This document shows, piece after piece, positions 26,174 through 34,040 of a stretch of 64,000 nt of DNA. The notes under the pieces were generated by a model. The model saw nothing but the letters and a program-made list of their open reading frames with translations. It was not told the DNA's origin and ran no database searches. The translations under genes were made by a program, and so were the position numbers. The stretch spans positions 496,001 to 560,000 of the forward strand of contig CAWBFQ010000006.1 in assembly GCA_963788145.1 (NCBI GenBank). The letters run 5' to 3'. Source of the stretch: UTCFX2 sp963788145. GTDB lineage: Bacteria; Chloroflexota; Anaerolineae; Anaerolineales; UBA4823. Every line of letters begins with the position of its first letter. The first letter of the stretch is position 1.

Positions 26174-26746
26174 TTATCCTCTTGGGACCTCGTGATGTTT
26201 CCTGCAACGAGCTTCGTACATTTCTGAAGCGCCGACAATGACAACGGGATCATCATAGTGGGCTGGATGACCGTCCACAAGACGCTGGGTACGACTGGCG
26301 GATTCGCCACACACCATGCAAATGGCATGGTATTTATCGACTACTTCAGCTTTAGCCATCAGAATGGGCATTGGGCCAAAAGGCTCGCCTCGAAAATCGG
26401 TATCCAAACCGGCGATGATGACCCGCAGACCTCGATCGGCTAAATCCTGGCAAATGGGGATAATCTCGTCATCAAAGAATTGGGCCTCATCGATTCCGAT
26501 AACGGTTGTGGCCTTATCTAAACAATCCAAAATTTCCCTTGCTTTCTGAATTGGCCAAGCTTCAAATTCGCTTCCGGCGTGGGAAGTCACCTTTTCGACT
26601 GTATAACGATTATCAATAGATGGTTTGAAAACCTGCACTTTCTGGCGCGCGATCGTCGCTCGCCGCAGCCGTCGGATCAACTCATCCGTCTTTCCACAAA
26701 ACATCGATCCTGTCACGACTTCAATCGACCCCGTATGATGCTTCAT
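26174..26746 (-). CDS. tdk: Thymidine kinase
   Basis: Thymidine kinase phosphorylates deoxythymidine in pyrimidine salvage. The 190 residues show the P-loop GSMFCGKTDEL (about 12), 'VIGIDEAQFFDD' with the catalytic Glu and 'VIIAGLDTDFRGEPFGPMP' for substrate binding. The zinc site is split between 'CMVCGESA' and the final 'ARCRKHHE'. GAGGAG precedes the ATG. It forms a nucleoside-salvage operon with hpt. Confidence 0.95.
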   Translation of the reverse strand: MKHHTGSIEVVTGSMFCGKTDELIRRLRRATIARQKVQVFKPSIDNRYTVEKVTSHAGSEFEAWPIQKAREILDCLDKATTVIGIDEAQFFDDEIIPICQDLADRGLRVIIAGLDTDFRGEPFGPMPILMAKAEVVDKYHAICMVCGESASRTQRLVDGHPAHYDDPVVIVGASEMYEARCRKHHEVPRG

Positions 26747-26821
26747 GTTTCTCCTCGTATGTTTGTAATGGGCTTATTTTACCCCTCCTGTTTGGTAACA
26801 GACAGGGCATATGGATTAAGA

Positions 26822-26855
26822 AAGACAGGCGGAAAGTGCATTATCCGCCTGTCTT
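26822..26855 (-). terminator. Hairpin terminator after the ribosomal protein genes
   Basis: AAGACAGGCGGA and TCCGCCTGTCTT form a perfect 12 base-pair stem. On the minus strand a short T-rich tract (TTTCTT) follows. It lies 29 bases after the rpmE stop. Confidence 0.75.
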
Positions 26856-26883
26856 GAGAAATCTCCAATACAAGGTTGTTGGG

Positions 26884-27357
26884 TTAGACGATAATTTCGT
26901 CCGCTGCTTCGGGCAGCTCATAGCCAAATTGTCGCAGGCGCTTCTTTAGATCAGCCAGCGATTTGCGGCCAAACCCGTCGATTGCCAGAATAGCAGCTTC
27001 GCCCTCAGCCATTTTGCCAAGCGCCTGGCCAACATTTTCGATGCCAGCTTTAGCAAGCGAATCTGTGGCGCGAGTACCCAGTTCTAATTCAGCAATGGGG
27101 CGATCCAGCGATGTTCGCGCCGATTGACGCGTTTCCAGGTCAGTAATATATTGCTGGCGTGCTTGAAGTTTCTTATAAAATCGGTCTACTTGCCCTTCGG
27201 TATCAACGATGCGTTGTTCCCCGGTGAAGAATGGATGGCAACTGGAGCACACATCCGTGCGGATGACTTTCTTTGTGGAGCCGGTTGTCCAGGTGTTGCC
27301 GCATGAGCAAATCACCTGTGCATCCGGATAATAAGTGGGGTGAATATCTTTTCTCAT
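26884..27357 (-). CDS. rpmE: Ribosomal protein L31 fused to an alpha-CTD-like domain
   Basis: Residues 1-70 are a standard L31 of the zinc type, with Cys 17, 19, 37 and 40 (C-x-C ... C-x2-C). At 157 residues the protein is roughly twice the usual length. The extension (about 83-150) reads like the C-terminal domain of the RNA polymerase alpha subunit: 'IAELELGTRATDSLAKAGIE', a short link, then 'IDGFGRKSLADLKKRLRQFG' with the helix-hairpin-helix 'GRKS'. In alpha this surface binds DNA and regulators; on L31 it might bind rRNA or couple the ribosome to polymerase. It follows rpmA by 14 bases. Confidence 0.92.
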   Translation of the reverse strand: MRKDIHPTYYPDAQVICSCGNTWTTGSTKKVIRTDVCSSCHPFFTGEQRIVDTEGQVDRFYKKLQARQQYITDLETRQSARTSLDRPIAELELGTRATDSLAKAGIENVGQALGKMAEGEAAILAIDGFGRKSLADLKKRLRQFGYELPEAADEIIV

Positions 27358-27371
27358 CTCGATTACGACCT

Positions 27372-27647
27372 TTACTTGGTTTCCTGCGGCGCTTCGACCG
27401 GCATTACACTGACACGCTTGCGATCGTCACGTAGGTTTTCGTAAACAACGACGCCTTCGGCTGTAGCAAAGAGAGTATCATCCTTGCCGACGTCCACATT
27501 CTTACCCGGCTTGATGCGTGTACCACGCTGGCGAACAAGAATATTCCCGGAAAGAACGTGTTCTCCGCCGTATTTCTTCACACCCAGGCGCTGGCTTTGA
27601 CTATCACGACCGTTGCGGCTTGAACCGCCGCCTTTTTTATGAGCCAT
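27372..27647 (-). CDS. rpmA: Ribosomal protein L27
   Basis: L27 is a large-subunit protein whose N-terminus reaches the peptidyl-transferase centre. The 91 residues start 'MAHKKGGGSSRNGRDSQSQR' and continue 'LGVKKYGGE', the family standard. No Firmicutes-type N-terminal cleavable extension is present. AGAGG precedes the ATG. It lies 15 bases after rplU. Confidence 0.97.
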   Translation of the reverse strand: MAHKKGGGSSRNGRDSQSQRLGVKKYGGEHVLSGNILVRQRGTRIKPGKNVDVGKDDTLFATAEGVVVYENLRDDRKRVSVMPVEAPQETK

Positions 27648-27662
27648 TCTATACCTCTCTCT

Positions 27663-27983
27663 CTAAACTTTCAGCGAGATCGTTTCGATCTGCAGGCGAG
27701 TATATTTCTGACGATGACCCGTTTTTACGCGAATGCGTTTCTTCGGCTTATAGCGGAAGACCACAACCTTGGGGCCTTTTACTTGAGCTACCACTTTCGC
27801 CTCGACCTTCGCGCCATCGACCAACGGTGTACCAATGTGGATATCATCATCATCCACAACCATCAGCACTCTCGCAAGATCGACTGGCTGACCATCTTCT
27901 GCTTCGAAGTAGTCCACTTCGATTGTGCTGCCTTCGACGGCTTTGAATTGCTTGCCGCCATCTTCTATAATTGCGTATTTCAT
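27663..27983 (-). CDS. rplU: Ribosomal protein L21
   Basis: L21 binds 23S rRNA in the large subunit. The 106 residues start 'MKYAIIEDGGKQFKA' and hold the family motif 'KRIRVKTGHRQKYTRLQI' at the end. I place the start at ATG 27983, with AGGA in front; an earlier ATG at 28037 would add 18 Cys-rich residues with no family counterpart. It heads the rplU-rpmA-rpmE operon, which has a perfect-consensus promoter and a structured leader. Confidence 0.97.
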   Translation of the reverse strand: MKYAIIEDGGKQFKAVEGSTIEVDYFEAEDGQPVDLARVLMVVDDDDIHIGTPLVDGAKVEAKVVAQVKGPKVVVFRYKPKKRIRVKTGHRQKYTRLQIETISLKV

Positions 27984-28130
27984 TAAGCTTCCTCCAAGCT
28001 TCACTTCACCGCACATGCCGCACGGTGGACAAAACAACTTCTGTCCAACGATATCCGCGTGCCGCCTTGCGGGGAAGTTGGGGATAGGGATACAAGATTT
28101 CGCCCCAGCAAAATCTGCCGGGGCAGAGCG
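27984..28130 (-). promoter_or_regulatory. Structured 5' leader of rplU (possible ribosomal-protein leader)
   Basis: About 145 bases of leader separate the promoter from rplU. It holds a strong hairpin directly after the expected start (28102-28124, arms GCCCC-x-GCA / TGC-x-GGGGC) and a second one (28026-28047, TGGACA / TGTCCA). Such leaders often mediate autoregulation of r-protein operons. I cannot assign it to a named leader family. Confidence 0.5.
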
Positions 28131-28136
28131 GGTGGT

Positions 28137-28165
28137 ATTATAACGGTATAATGAAAGAATGTCAA
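28137..28165 (-). promoter_or_regulatory. Perfect-consensus sigma70 promoter of rplU-rpmA-rpmE
   Basis: On the minus strand TTGACA (28165-28160) and TATAAT (28142-28137) are 17 bases apart, an exact consensus match that fits a highly expressed ribosomal operon. Confidence 0.92.
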
Positions 28166-28306
28166 CGAATTGACTTTGGAAATGATAATAAATCTATGAG
28201 TAATTTGACCTTCCAAATCTGGCAAGATATAGCAATTCGGTTTTTAGAATCTTCATTCATCGTTATAATTGCTGTTATATGATCAGGTGAAAGCGAGAAC
28301 CTCTTA

Positions 28307-29854
28307 ATGGCAGTCATTTGCACTAACTGTGGATTTGATAACCCGCCGGGGATGCGCTTCTGCGGAAATTGCGGATCGCCTCTGGCTTCAATTCCCGCGC
28401 AACCAACTAAAGCGGATCAATCCATCCAGCCTTATTCTCGCCAATTCGGTACCATGATGGGGGTGGACCTGATCGAACGTATGCGGAACGCCGGCCTGGA
28501 TAGCAGCGGGCAGCGCCGTAATGTGACCATTCTATTTGCTGATATTTCTGGCTCAACCGCACTGGCTGAACAAATCGATAGCGAGGATTTATTTGAAATT
28601 CTTCAGGATACTATCCGTGTTCTGGCAAATAATGTCTATAAATATGAAGGTGTGGTCGATAAGATTATTGGAGATGGCTTAATGGCGTTGTTTGGCGCGC
28701 CGATCTCGCATGAAAATAACGCAGAACGAGCTGTTCGAGCCGCAATGGATATGCAAAATGATCTCCAACAGCTCAGCAGGCGATTATGGACTGAAAAGGA
28801 CGTGGATCTAAGCGTCCGGATTGGTTTACATGCTGGTCCGGTCATCATTGGTGGCTTTGGCTCAGATGATCTTGTATTAAATTACACAGCTGTGGGCGAT
28901 ACTGTGAATCTGGCTCACCGAATTGAGGAAGCAGCCCCTCCTGGTGCGATCTTGATAAGTGAATCGGTATATCGTCAGGTGAGAGTCCTCTTCGATTGCC
29001 AGCAAGTCTCAGTCCTTAACCCCAAAGGAATCGCGCACCCCGTAACTGCCTACCGGGTTCATCAGTTGAGAGCCAGGCCTGGATCGGTGCGTGGTATCGA
29101 AGGATTTTCAGCGCCAATGGTCGGTAGGGACCAGGAGTTGGTAATCTTGAAGCGCGCCGTAGAAGATCTGTTCACGTCTTCGCGCGGTCATTTTGCAATC
29201 ATCACCGGGGAAGCTGGTCTGGGCAAAAGCCGCCTCACAACCGAATTAAAGGTTTCGTTGGACCCGGCTCAGATTACGTTATTAGAAGGACAAAGTCTGG
29301 CTTACCGGCATGTTTCATACTGGTTGATCCGTGATGTGTTATACAGTTATCTTAAGCTGCCTTCCACAACGCCACCGCTGCAAATTCGAGAACGCTTGAC
29401 TCGTACTATCTACCAGAGAATGGGCGACCAGGCACCGGATGCGCTCCCTTTTCTCGAACATTTGATGTTGCTGCCATATTCAAATGTTGAAACTGAGGCG
29501 CACCTGCAGCGCATGGATGCCGTTCAGCTTCGCCAACAGACCTTCCTTACCATTCGAGATTTGATTTCAATCGAGGCAGATTCCCAGCCTCTGATCATTG
29601 TATTGGATGATTTGCATTGGGCAGACGAGGCATCGCTCGAATTAATCGAATTCTTGCTCGATTTGCTTAGACAAAAGCCTATCCTCATCCTGGCAATCTC
29701 GCGTACAGCACAAACCAGGGAACTGGAACGTATCGTTGGCTGGGCGAGACAGAATTTGGGAGAACGCAGCCACGAAATTCCCTTGCAGCACCTTCTCGCC
29801 AGAAAGCAGCAAACAATTGCTTTCACTGCTGCTTTCTATTCACGACCTGCCTGA
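28307..29854 (+). CDS. Adenylate/guanylate cyclase-AAA-TPR protein, N-terminal part (frameshifted)
   Basis: The first of three fragments of one long gene. It starts with a zinc ribbon (CTNCGFD ... CGNCGS), then a class III nucleotide cyclase domain (about 70-250, 'VTILFADISGSTALAEQID', 'DKIIGDGLMALFGAP', 'YTAVGDTVNLAHRIEEAAP'). An AAA ATPase with Walker A 'GEAGLGKSRL' (about 305) and Walker B 'LIIVLDDLHWADEAS' follows. The metal-binding Asps of the cyclase are present. The frame is lost near 29791-29800, where removing one base restores 'LQHL-SPE'. The intact protein would have about 1,160 residues. Confidence 0.85.
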   Translation: MAVICTNCGFDNPPGMRFCGNCGSPLASIPAQPTKADQSIQPYSRQFGTMMGVDLIERMRNAGLDSSGQRRNVTILFADISGSTALAEQIDSEDLFEILQDTIRVLANNVYKYEGVVDKIIGDGLMALFGAPISHENNAERAVRAAMDMQNDLQQLSRRLWTEKDVDLSVRIGLHAGPVIIGGFGSDDLVLNYTAVGDTVNLAHRIEEAAPPGAILISESVYRQVRVLFDCQQVSVLNPKGIAHPVTAYRVHQLRARPGSVRGIEGFSAPMVGRDQELVILKRAVEDLFTSSRGHFAIITGEAGLGKSRLTTELKVSLDPAQITLLEGQSLAYRHVSYWLIRDVLYSYLKLPSTTPPLQIRERLTRTIYQRMGDQAPDALPFLEHLMLLPYSNVETEAHLQRMDAVQLRQQTFLTIRDLISIEADSQPLIIVLDDLHWADEASLELIEFLLDLLRQKPILILAISRTAQTRELERIVGWARQNLGERSHEIPLQHLLARKQQTIAFTAAFYSRPA

Positions 29855-30824
29855 GGCATTGCGCGACCAGATTCTGTCTCGCTCGGCTGGAATCCCGTTT
29901 TATCTTGAAGAAATTTTGCGCATGCTGATTGATCAAGGCCTGATCAATGTTCAAATGGGGCGCTGGCAGATCGCCCCAGGATTGGGGTTGGCTAATCTGG
30001 GTGTTCCGGACACGCTAAAAGATCTGATCCTTACCCGCTTTGACCGCTTAAAACCTGACCAGCGCCAGGTCTTACAGGTGGCTTCGGTCATTGGCAAGGA
30101 ATTTAGCCTTCCCATTCTGGGCGCTGTAATGCGAGCATTTGATGCCCCCGATCTTCATCGCACGGTCGATTATCTGATGGAGCGCGAATTTATTCAACCC
30201 AACCCAAATTCGCCAGATACAGAATTTACCTTCCGACATGTGCTGATGTCGGATGCAATTTACAGCACACTATTGCGTAAAGAGAGCAGCGCCTTACATG
30301 GACAGGTGGCAGAAGCTATTGAACGGATGTATGTCGACCGGCAGGAAGAACAAGTCGAGGTTCTGGCAAACCACTATCGGATGAGCTTTTATCCGGATCG
30401 CGCCTTACATTACTTGCTCCTGGCTGGACAAAAGGCAATTCGCAACCAGGCAAATCAACAAGCCCGCCAGCATTTTGAGACCGCCTTAGAATCACTGCCA
30501 AAAACTAACCCTACAGGATACCAAAGATTTCTGGCTCAAAGTGGTATGGGTGATGTACTTCTCTTCATCGGTGAGTACCCCGAGGCGCGAGAATATTATC
30601 TGCAAGCATTTCAAACGCTGGTAGATGAAGAAGAAAAATACGAAGAAAAGAGTGCTCTGCAATGTAAAATCGCACGTACCTTTGAAAGACAGGGGGAATA
30701 CGATCAAGCCCAGAGCCAGATCGAGGCTGCCCTGGAGACCTTAAAAGCCAAACCGAGATTCGTTTCCAGCAGAGCGAGCTCAGGCATGGAACGATCTGGC
30801 GTGGATCGATTTCCGGCGGGGTAA
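29736..30824 (+). CDS. Middle fragment of the cyclase-AAA-TPR protein (frameshifted)
   Basis: Homology to the parent protein begins at about 29797 ('SPESSKQLLSLLL'); earlier residues are out of frame. It holds the rest of the STAND/AAA module ('ILSRSAGIPFYLEEILRML', a winged segment 'LKDLILTRFDRLKPDQRQVLQVASVIGKEF') and the first TPR-like repeats. The frame fails again at about 30755-30772, after 'ALETLKAKPR'. In the shifted frame the sequence continues 'AERAQAWNDLAWIDF', so one base has been gained or lost there. Confidence 0.75.
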   Translation: MAGRDRIWENAATKFPCSTFSPESSKQLLSLLLSIHDLPEALRDQILSRSAGIPFYLEEILRMLIDQGLINVQMGRWQIAPGLGLANLGVPDTLKDLILTRFDRLKPDQRQVLQVASVIGKEFSLPILGAVMRAFDAPDLHRTVDYLMEREFIQPNPNSPDTEFTFRHVLMSDAIYSTLLRKESSALHGQVAEAIERMYVDRQEEQVEVLANHYRMSFYPDRALHYLLLAGQKAIRNQANQQARQHFETALESLPKTNPTGYQRFLAQSGMGDVLLFIGEYPEAREYYLQAFQTLVDEEEKYEEKSALQCKIARTFERQGEYDQAQSQIEAALETLKAKPRFVSSRASSGMERSGVDRFPAG

Positions 30825-30867
30825 TTTTGCGGAAGCTGACCGATTACTCCATCTTGCGCTGTCGCTT

Positions 30868-31785
30868 GTGGAAGGATATGACGCATACGAGGTGATTGCT
30901 TCGATTTATAACCGACTGGGCGGTGTTGCTTATAACCAGGGTGATTGGGTACAAGCTGCTGGTTATTTACGCAAGAGTATCGCTATCCGGGAAGCCTCCC
31001 GTGACCGGGTAAATTTAGCAACATCCCTGAATAACCTGGGGTTGCTCGAAATTGAGATGGGTCAATTTGAAAGCGCATTGGCTACGCTAAGCCGCAGTTA
31101 CGAGTTGAAATCACGTCTTGGGCAATCTGAAGGAATTGCAATGGTGCTGAATAACCTGGGTTGGATAAATATTCAGCGCGGGGATCTAAGTGAGGCTCAA
31201 CGTGTGTTAGATAAAGCTCTGGAACTAACCCAGCAAATTGGTTATTCGTCTCTGCATTGTCAGGTATTAACGACAATTGGCGAGATGTTTCAAGCTGCTG
31301 GAGAATGGGATCGGGCTGAAAAAGTATTGATGGAAGCAGAACAAACGATGCGTGATTTTGGCTCGGATGACCAGCGGGCCGAAATTTTTCGCCAACTAGG
31401 GGAAGTGGCATTAGGGCGAGAAGAAATTGAAGTCGCTCTGGAATGGGTAAAAAAAGCAGGGCTTTTGCTCAATTCCTTGGGCGAAGAAGCCAGAAGTCGG
31501 ACATTACTCCAGCGGGCGGAGTATTTGCGGTTGTGCGGCCGTTTGGCAACTTTTCAGCAGAAGTATTTATCTGCAGAGTCGTATTTGTCGGATAGTAAAG
31601 CTATTTTTGATGATTTGCGCAGCTTGCTTGGAAGAGGGCGGGTTTTGTATTGCCAGGGAGAATTGGAGAATGCGCGTAACAATAAGAACCAAGCCCAGGA
31701 GCGTTTTCGGCAAGCATATGAACTGTTCCAGGGCATCGGGGCAAACCTGGAAGCAAACCGCACTTTAGATTGCATCGTGAAATGA
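30868..31785 (+). CDS. C-terminal TPR fragment of the cyclase-AAA-TPR protein
   Basis: The end of the broken gene: a string of TPR repeats ('NRLGGVAYNQGDWVQAAGYL', 'TSLNNLGLLEIEMGQFESAL', 'MVLNNLGWINIQRGDLSEAQ', 'LTTIGEMFQAAGEWDRAEKV'). The open frame actually reaches upstream of this start to the shift near 30770. TPR tails of such large signalling ATPases act as protein-binding sensor arms. A bidirectional terminator follows at once. Confidence 0.8.
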   Translation: MEGYDAYEVIASIYNRLGGVAYNQGDWVQAAGYLRKSIAIREASRDRVNLATSLNNLGLLEIEMGQFESALATLSRSYELKSRLGQSEGIAMVLNNLGWINIQRGDLSEAQRVLDKALELTQQIGYSSLHCQVLTTIGEMFQAAGEWDRAEKVLMEAEQTMRDFGSDDQRAEIFRQLGEVALGREEIEVALEWVKKAGLLLNSLGEEARSRTLLQRAEYLRLCGRLATFQQKYLSAESYLSDSKAIFDDLRSLLGRGRVLYCQGELENARNNKNQAQERFRQAYELFQGIGANLEANRTLDCIVK

Positions 31786-31817
31786 GAAAAAATGCGGCGC
31801 TGAACGCCGCATTTTTT
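31786..31817. terminator. Bidirectional terminator between the cyclase gene and the S8 protease
   Basis: A palindromic GAAAAAATGCGGCG / CGCCGCATTTTTTC pair with a five-base loop gives a stem plus T-run on both strands, ending two convergent genes. Confidence 0.95.
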
Positions 31818-31850
31818 CACTCAAATTTCGTAAATTCGCCAGGCTGATTG

Positions 31851-33932
31851 CTATTCGTTGGATTCGGCGATCAGGCTCGGGGCAAAACCGCCATCGCCCC
31901 AAAAGCGTCCATCGCCCCAGAAGCGCCCATCACCCCAAAAGAGACCGTCACCCCAGAAGCGTCCATCACCCCAGAAACGCCCGTCACCCCAGAATAATCC
32001 ATCCCTCCAGAAGCCGCCTTCTTCCCAGAAACCGCCGTCGCCCCAGAAGCGCCCGTCGCCCCAGAAACGCCCATCGCCCCAGAAGCGCCCGTCACCCCAG
32101 AAGCGACCATCGGAGGCAAACCATCCTGCGTCCGCATGGAAGCCGCCATCGCCCCAGAAGCGCCCGTCGCCCCAGAAAAGGCCACCGCCCCAAAGTTCGC
32201 TATTACCCCAATAACCGTCTTCTCCCCAGAAACCGCTGTCGCCCCAGAAGCGCCCGTCTGCCCAGAAGCCGCCGTCGCCCCAGAAGCGTCCGTCGCCCCA
32301 GAAGCGCCCGTCACCCCAGAAGCGTCCGTCGCCCCAGAAGCGGCCTTTTTCCCAAAAGCGGCCATTTCCTGTGAACTGCCCCTGCCCCCAGAAGCCACCA
32401 TTTCCCCAAAGCAGCCCACCCGCTGGGATACTATTTCCATCCCAGACGCCTGCGCCGCCTGCCCAGGTACCTTCGTCATCACCAAACAGGCGATAGATAC
32501 CATTCTCATCACGATACGAAAAGCCCAAATAATGTTTTTGGTTGGCTATATCGGCTGCGATATCCATGTCGCCATTGCCGAAGCTGTCGTTGATCTTCGC
32601 TAACACAGCCAATGGAGCATAAACTCGCCCAGCACCCTGCTGCCAGGTTTTGTAACCAGCCTCCAGGGTATCCAGGTTGAATTGCGGGATCGAGGTTGCC
32701 CGCAAGCGGAACTTGACCTGTTCTGGAGTAAGACTGGGGTTGCGCGAGATCATCAATGCGGCAACGCCAGAGACAACCGCCGTAGATTGCGAGGTTCCGG
32801 CCAGCTTGAAATAATCTTTTGGTAGGATGTTCTCCGGATGGCTGGTCGCGAGATAGGTATCCGGCTTCATTAATGAGACGATATGTCCGCCAGGGGCAAC
32901 CAGATCAGGTTTGATAAACCCATCCAGGGTCGGTCCAGCGGATGAGAAGCTAGGGATATAATCGTCGCTCCAATCATCAGGTGTATATGCGTCGGTGAAA
33001 GCGCCCACAGTGATGATATAAGGATTGTTACCTGGAACTCCGATGGTCAGCGCCTGAGGTCCATTATTCCCGGCTGCGGAAACAACAACAATGCCTGATT
33101 GCCAGATGACCATCATGGCCTGGTTGACTGGGTCTCCCCAATATGGTGAGCGGACCGGAGCAGACATGGAAAAATTCAGGACGCGAATGTTGAATTTGTC
33201 CTTTAAACTCAGAACCCATTCAAGCCCTTTGATGACTGTCTCATATGTGGCCATTCCCTCAGCATTGGCGACGCGACCAATGACCAGATTGACATCTGGA
33301 GCCACCCCATTCCACTCTTTATCCTCGCCCTTGTCGCTGTTTGCGATTACACCTGCGACGTGCGTGCCATGGCCATTCGGGTCCTCAATTTGACCTTTTC
33401 CACCGCCATCGACGAAGTCCATCCAATCCTTAATCCGGACGCGCCCGCCTTTGGCGGGTTTCCACAGCCCATCCAGTTTTGCGATGCCGGTATCGAGCAC
33501 CGCAACCGTCACGCCTTCACCGGTCACCCCGGCAGCCCACACGACGTCTGCCCCTACAACATCTGGATAATCAGTTTCCGGCGTGGAGTTCTTTTTGGAG
33601 CCAGCGGCAGAGGAGTGTCCTTCAACGGTGAATTGACCGTTTGGCGTCACCATGACCCCTTTCATGGTTCCTAGCAATTCGGCTTTTTCTGGCAAAAGCA
33701 GTGCGGCTACCCCATGAATTATTTCCAGGCGAGAAGTCACCACACCGCCGTTTGCCTCAACCAGCTCGACCACCATGTCTGTGGTGGGCCCCTGGATGAT
33801 ATAGGATTGCATTAGAGATGGATTTACTTCGATCCGTTGACCGGTCGGGATCCAGAGTAATACAAAGAGCAATCCAATATCGGCGAATAAGAATAGATAT
33901 TTTCGGGTTCCCGTAGTTCGCCTTGTGTTCAT
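31851..33932 (-). CDS. Secreted subtilisin-like (S8) protease with C-terminal hexapeptide repeats
   Basis: A 693-residue subtilase. A membrane/signal segment lies at about 10-30, followed by an I9-like propeptide ('VELVEANGGVV', to about 105). The catalytic triad is Asp147 (VAVLDTGIA), His188 (NGHGTHVAG) and Ser381 (AGTSQSTAV), with oxyanion Asn in 'AAGNNG'. From about residue 506 the chain becomes 30 tandem six-residue units, 14 of them exactly GRFWGD, until seven residues before the stop. No sorting or anchor sequence follows. ATG 33932 has GGAGG five bases upstream; ATG 33944 is less likely. A c-di-GMP riboswitch with terminator precedes the gene. Substrates are unknown. Confidence 0.93.
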   Translation of the reverse strand: MNTRRTTGTRKYLFLFADIGLLFVLLWIPTGQRIEVNPSLMQSYIIQGPTTDMVVELVEANGGVVTSRLEIIHGVAALLLPEKAELLGTMKGVMVTPNGQFTVEGHSSAAGSKKNSTPETDYPDVVGADVVWAAGVTGEGVTVAVLDTGIAKLDGLWKPAKGGRVRIKDWMDFVDGGGKGQIEDPNGHGTHVAGVIANSDKGEDKEWNGVAPDVNLVIGRVANAEGMATYETVIKGLEWVLSLKDKFNIRVLNFSMSAPVRSPYWGDPVNQAMMVIWQSGIVVVSAAGNNGPQALTIGVPGNNPYIITVGAFTDAYTPDDWSDDYIPSFSSAGPTLDGFIKPDLVAPGGHIVSLMKPDTYLATSHPENILPKDYFKLAGTSQSTAVVSGVAALMISRNPSLTPEQVKFRLRATSIPQFNLDTLEAGYKTWQQGAGRVYAPLAVLAKINDSFGNGDMDIAADIANQKHYLGFSYRDENGIYRLFGDDEGTWAGGAGVWDGNSIPAGGLLWGNGGFWGQGQFTGNGRFWEKGRFWGDGRFWGDGRFWGDGRFWGDGGFWADGRFWGDSGFWGEDGYWGNSELWGGGLFWGDGRFWGDGGFHADAGWFASDGRFWGDGRFWGDGRFWGDGRFWGDGGFWEEGGFWRDGLFWGDGRFWGDGRFWGDGLFWGDGRFWGDGRFWGDGGFAPSLIAESNE
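31875..32417 (-). repeat. 18-base tandem repeats encoding GRFWGD-type hexads
   Basis: About 30 units of 18 bases in phase with the S8 protease frame. On the plus strand they read roughly CGCCCATCGCCCCAGAAG. Fourteen encode GRFWGD exactly and three GLFWGD; the rest keep the Gly-x-aromatic-Trp-Gly-Asp plan (GGFWAD, SGFWGE, DGYWGN, GGFWEE). One unit (AGWFASD) has seven residues. Synonymous and non-synonymous changes between units show the array is old. Confidence 0.97.
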
Positions 33933-33983
33933 CACTGCCTCCATTCAATCACTAAACCGTACTTCAACTTCTCTATCAGAACC

Positions 33984-34012
33984 AAAAGCGGGCCTTTGTA
34001 ATCCAGGCCCGC
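33984..34012 (-). terminator. Expression-platform terminator of the riboswitch
   Basis: On the minus strand GCGGGCCT (34012-34005) and AGGCCCGC (33995-33988) form an 8 base-pair stem followed by TTTT. It lies 30 bases after the aptamer and about 50 before the S8 start. Its 5' arm can also pair with the aptamer's CCAGGCCGCC segment (34053-34044). Confidence 0.85.
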
Positions 34013-34040
34013 CGATCCTAAAAGATTGAAACTAATGCGC

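Noticed and set aside
31875..32417. Short tandem repeats looking like a CRISPR array
   Set aside because: The units are directly adjacent with no spacers, are in coding frame, and vary codon by codon.
31858..32603. Several long open frames on both strands through the S8 repeat region (rich in Pro-Ser-Gln-Lys or Ala-Ser-Gly)
   Set aside because: They arise because 18-base repeats keep every frame open. Only the minus-strand frame continues the S8 protease and has a start site and family match.
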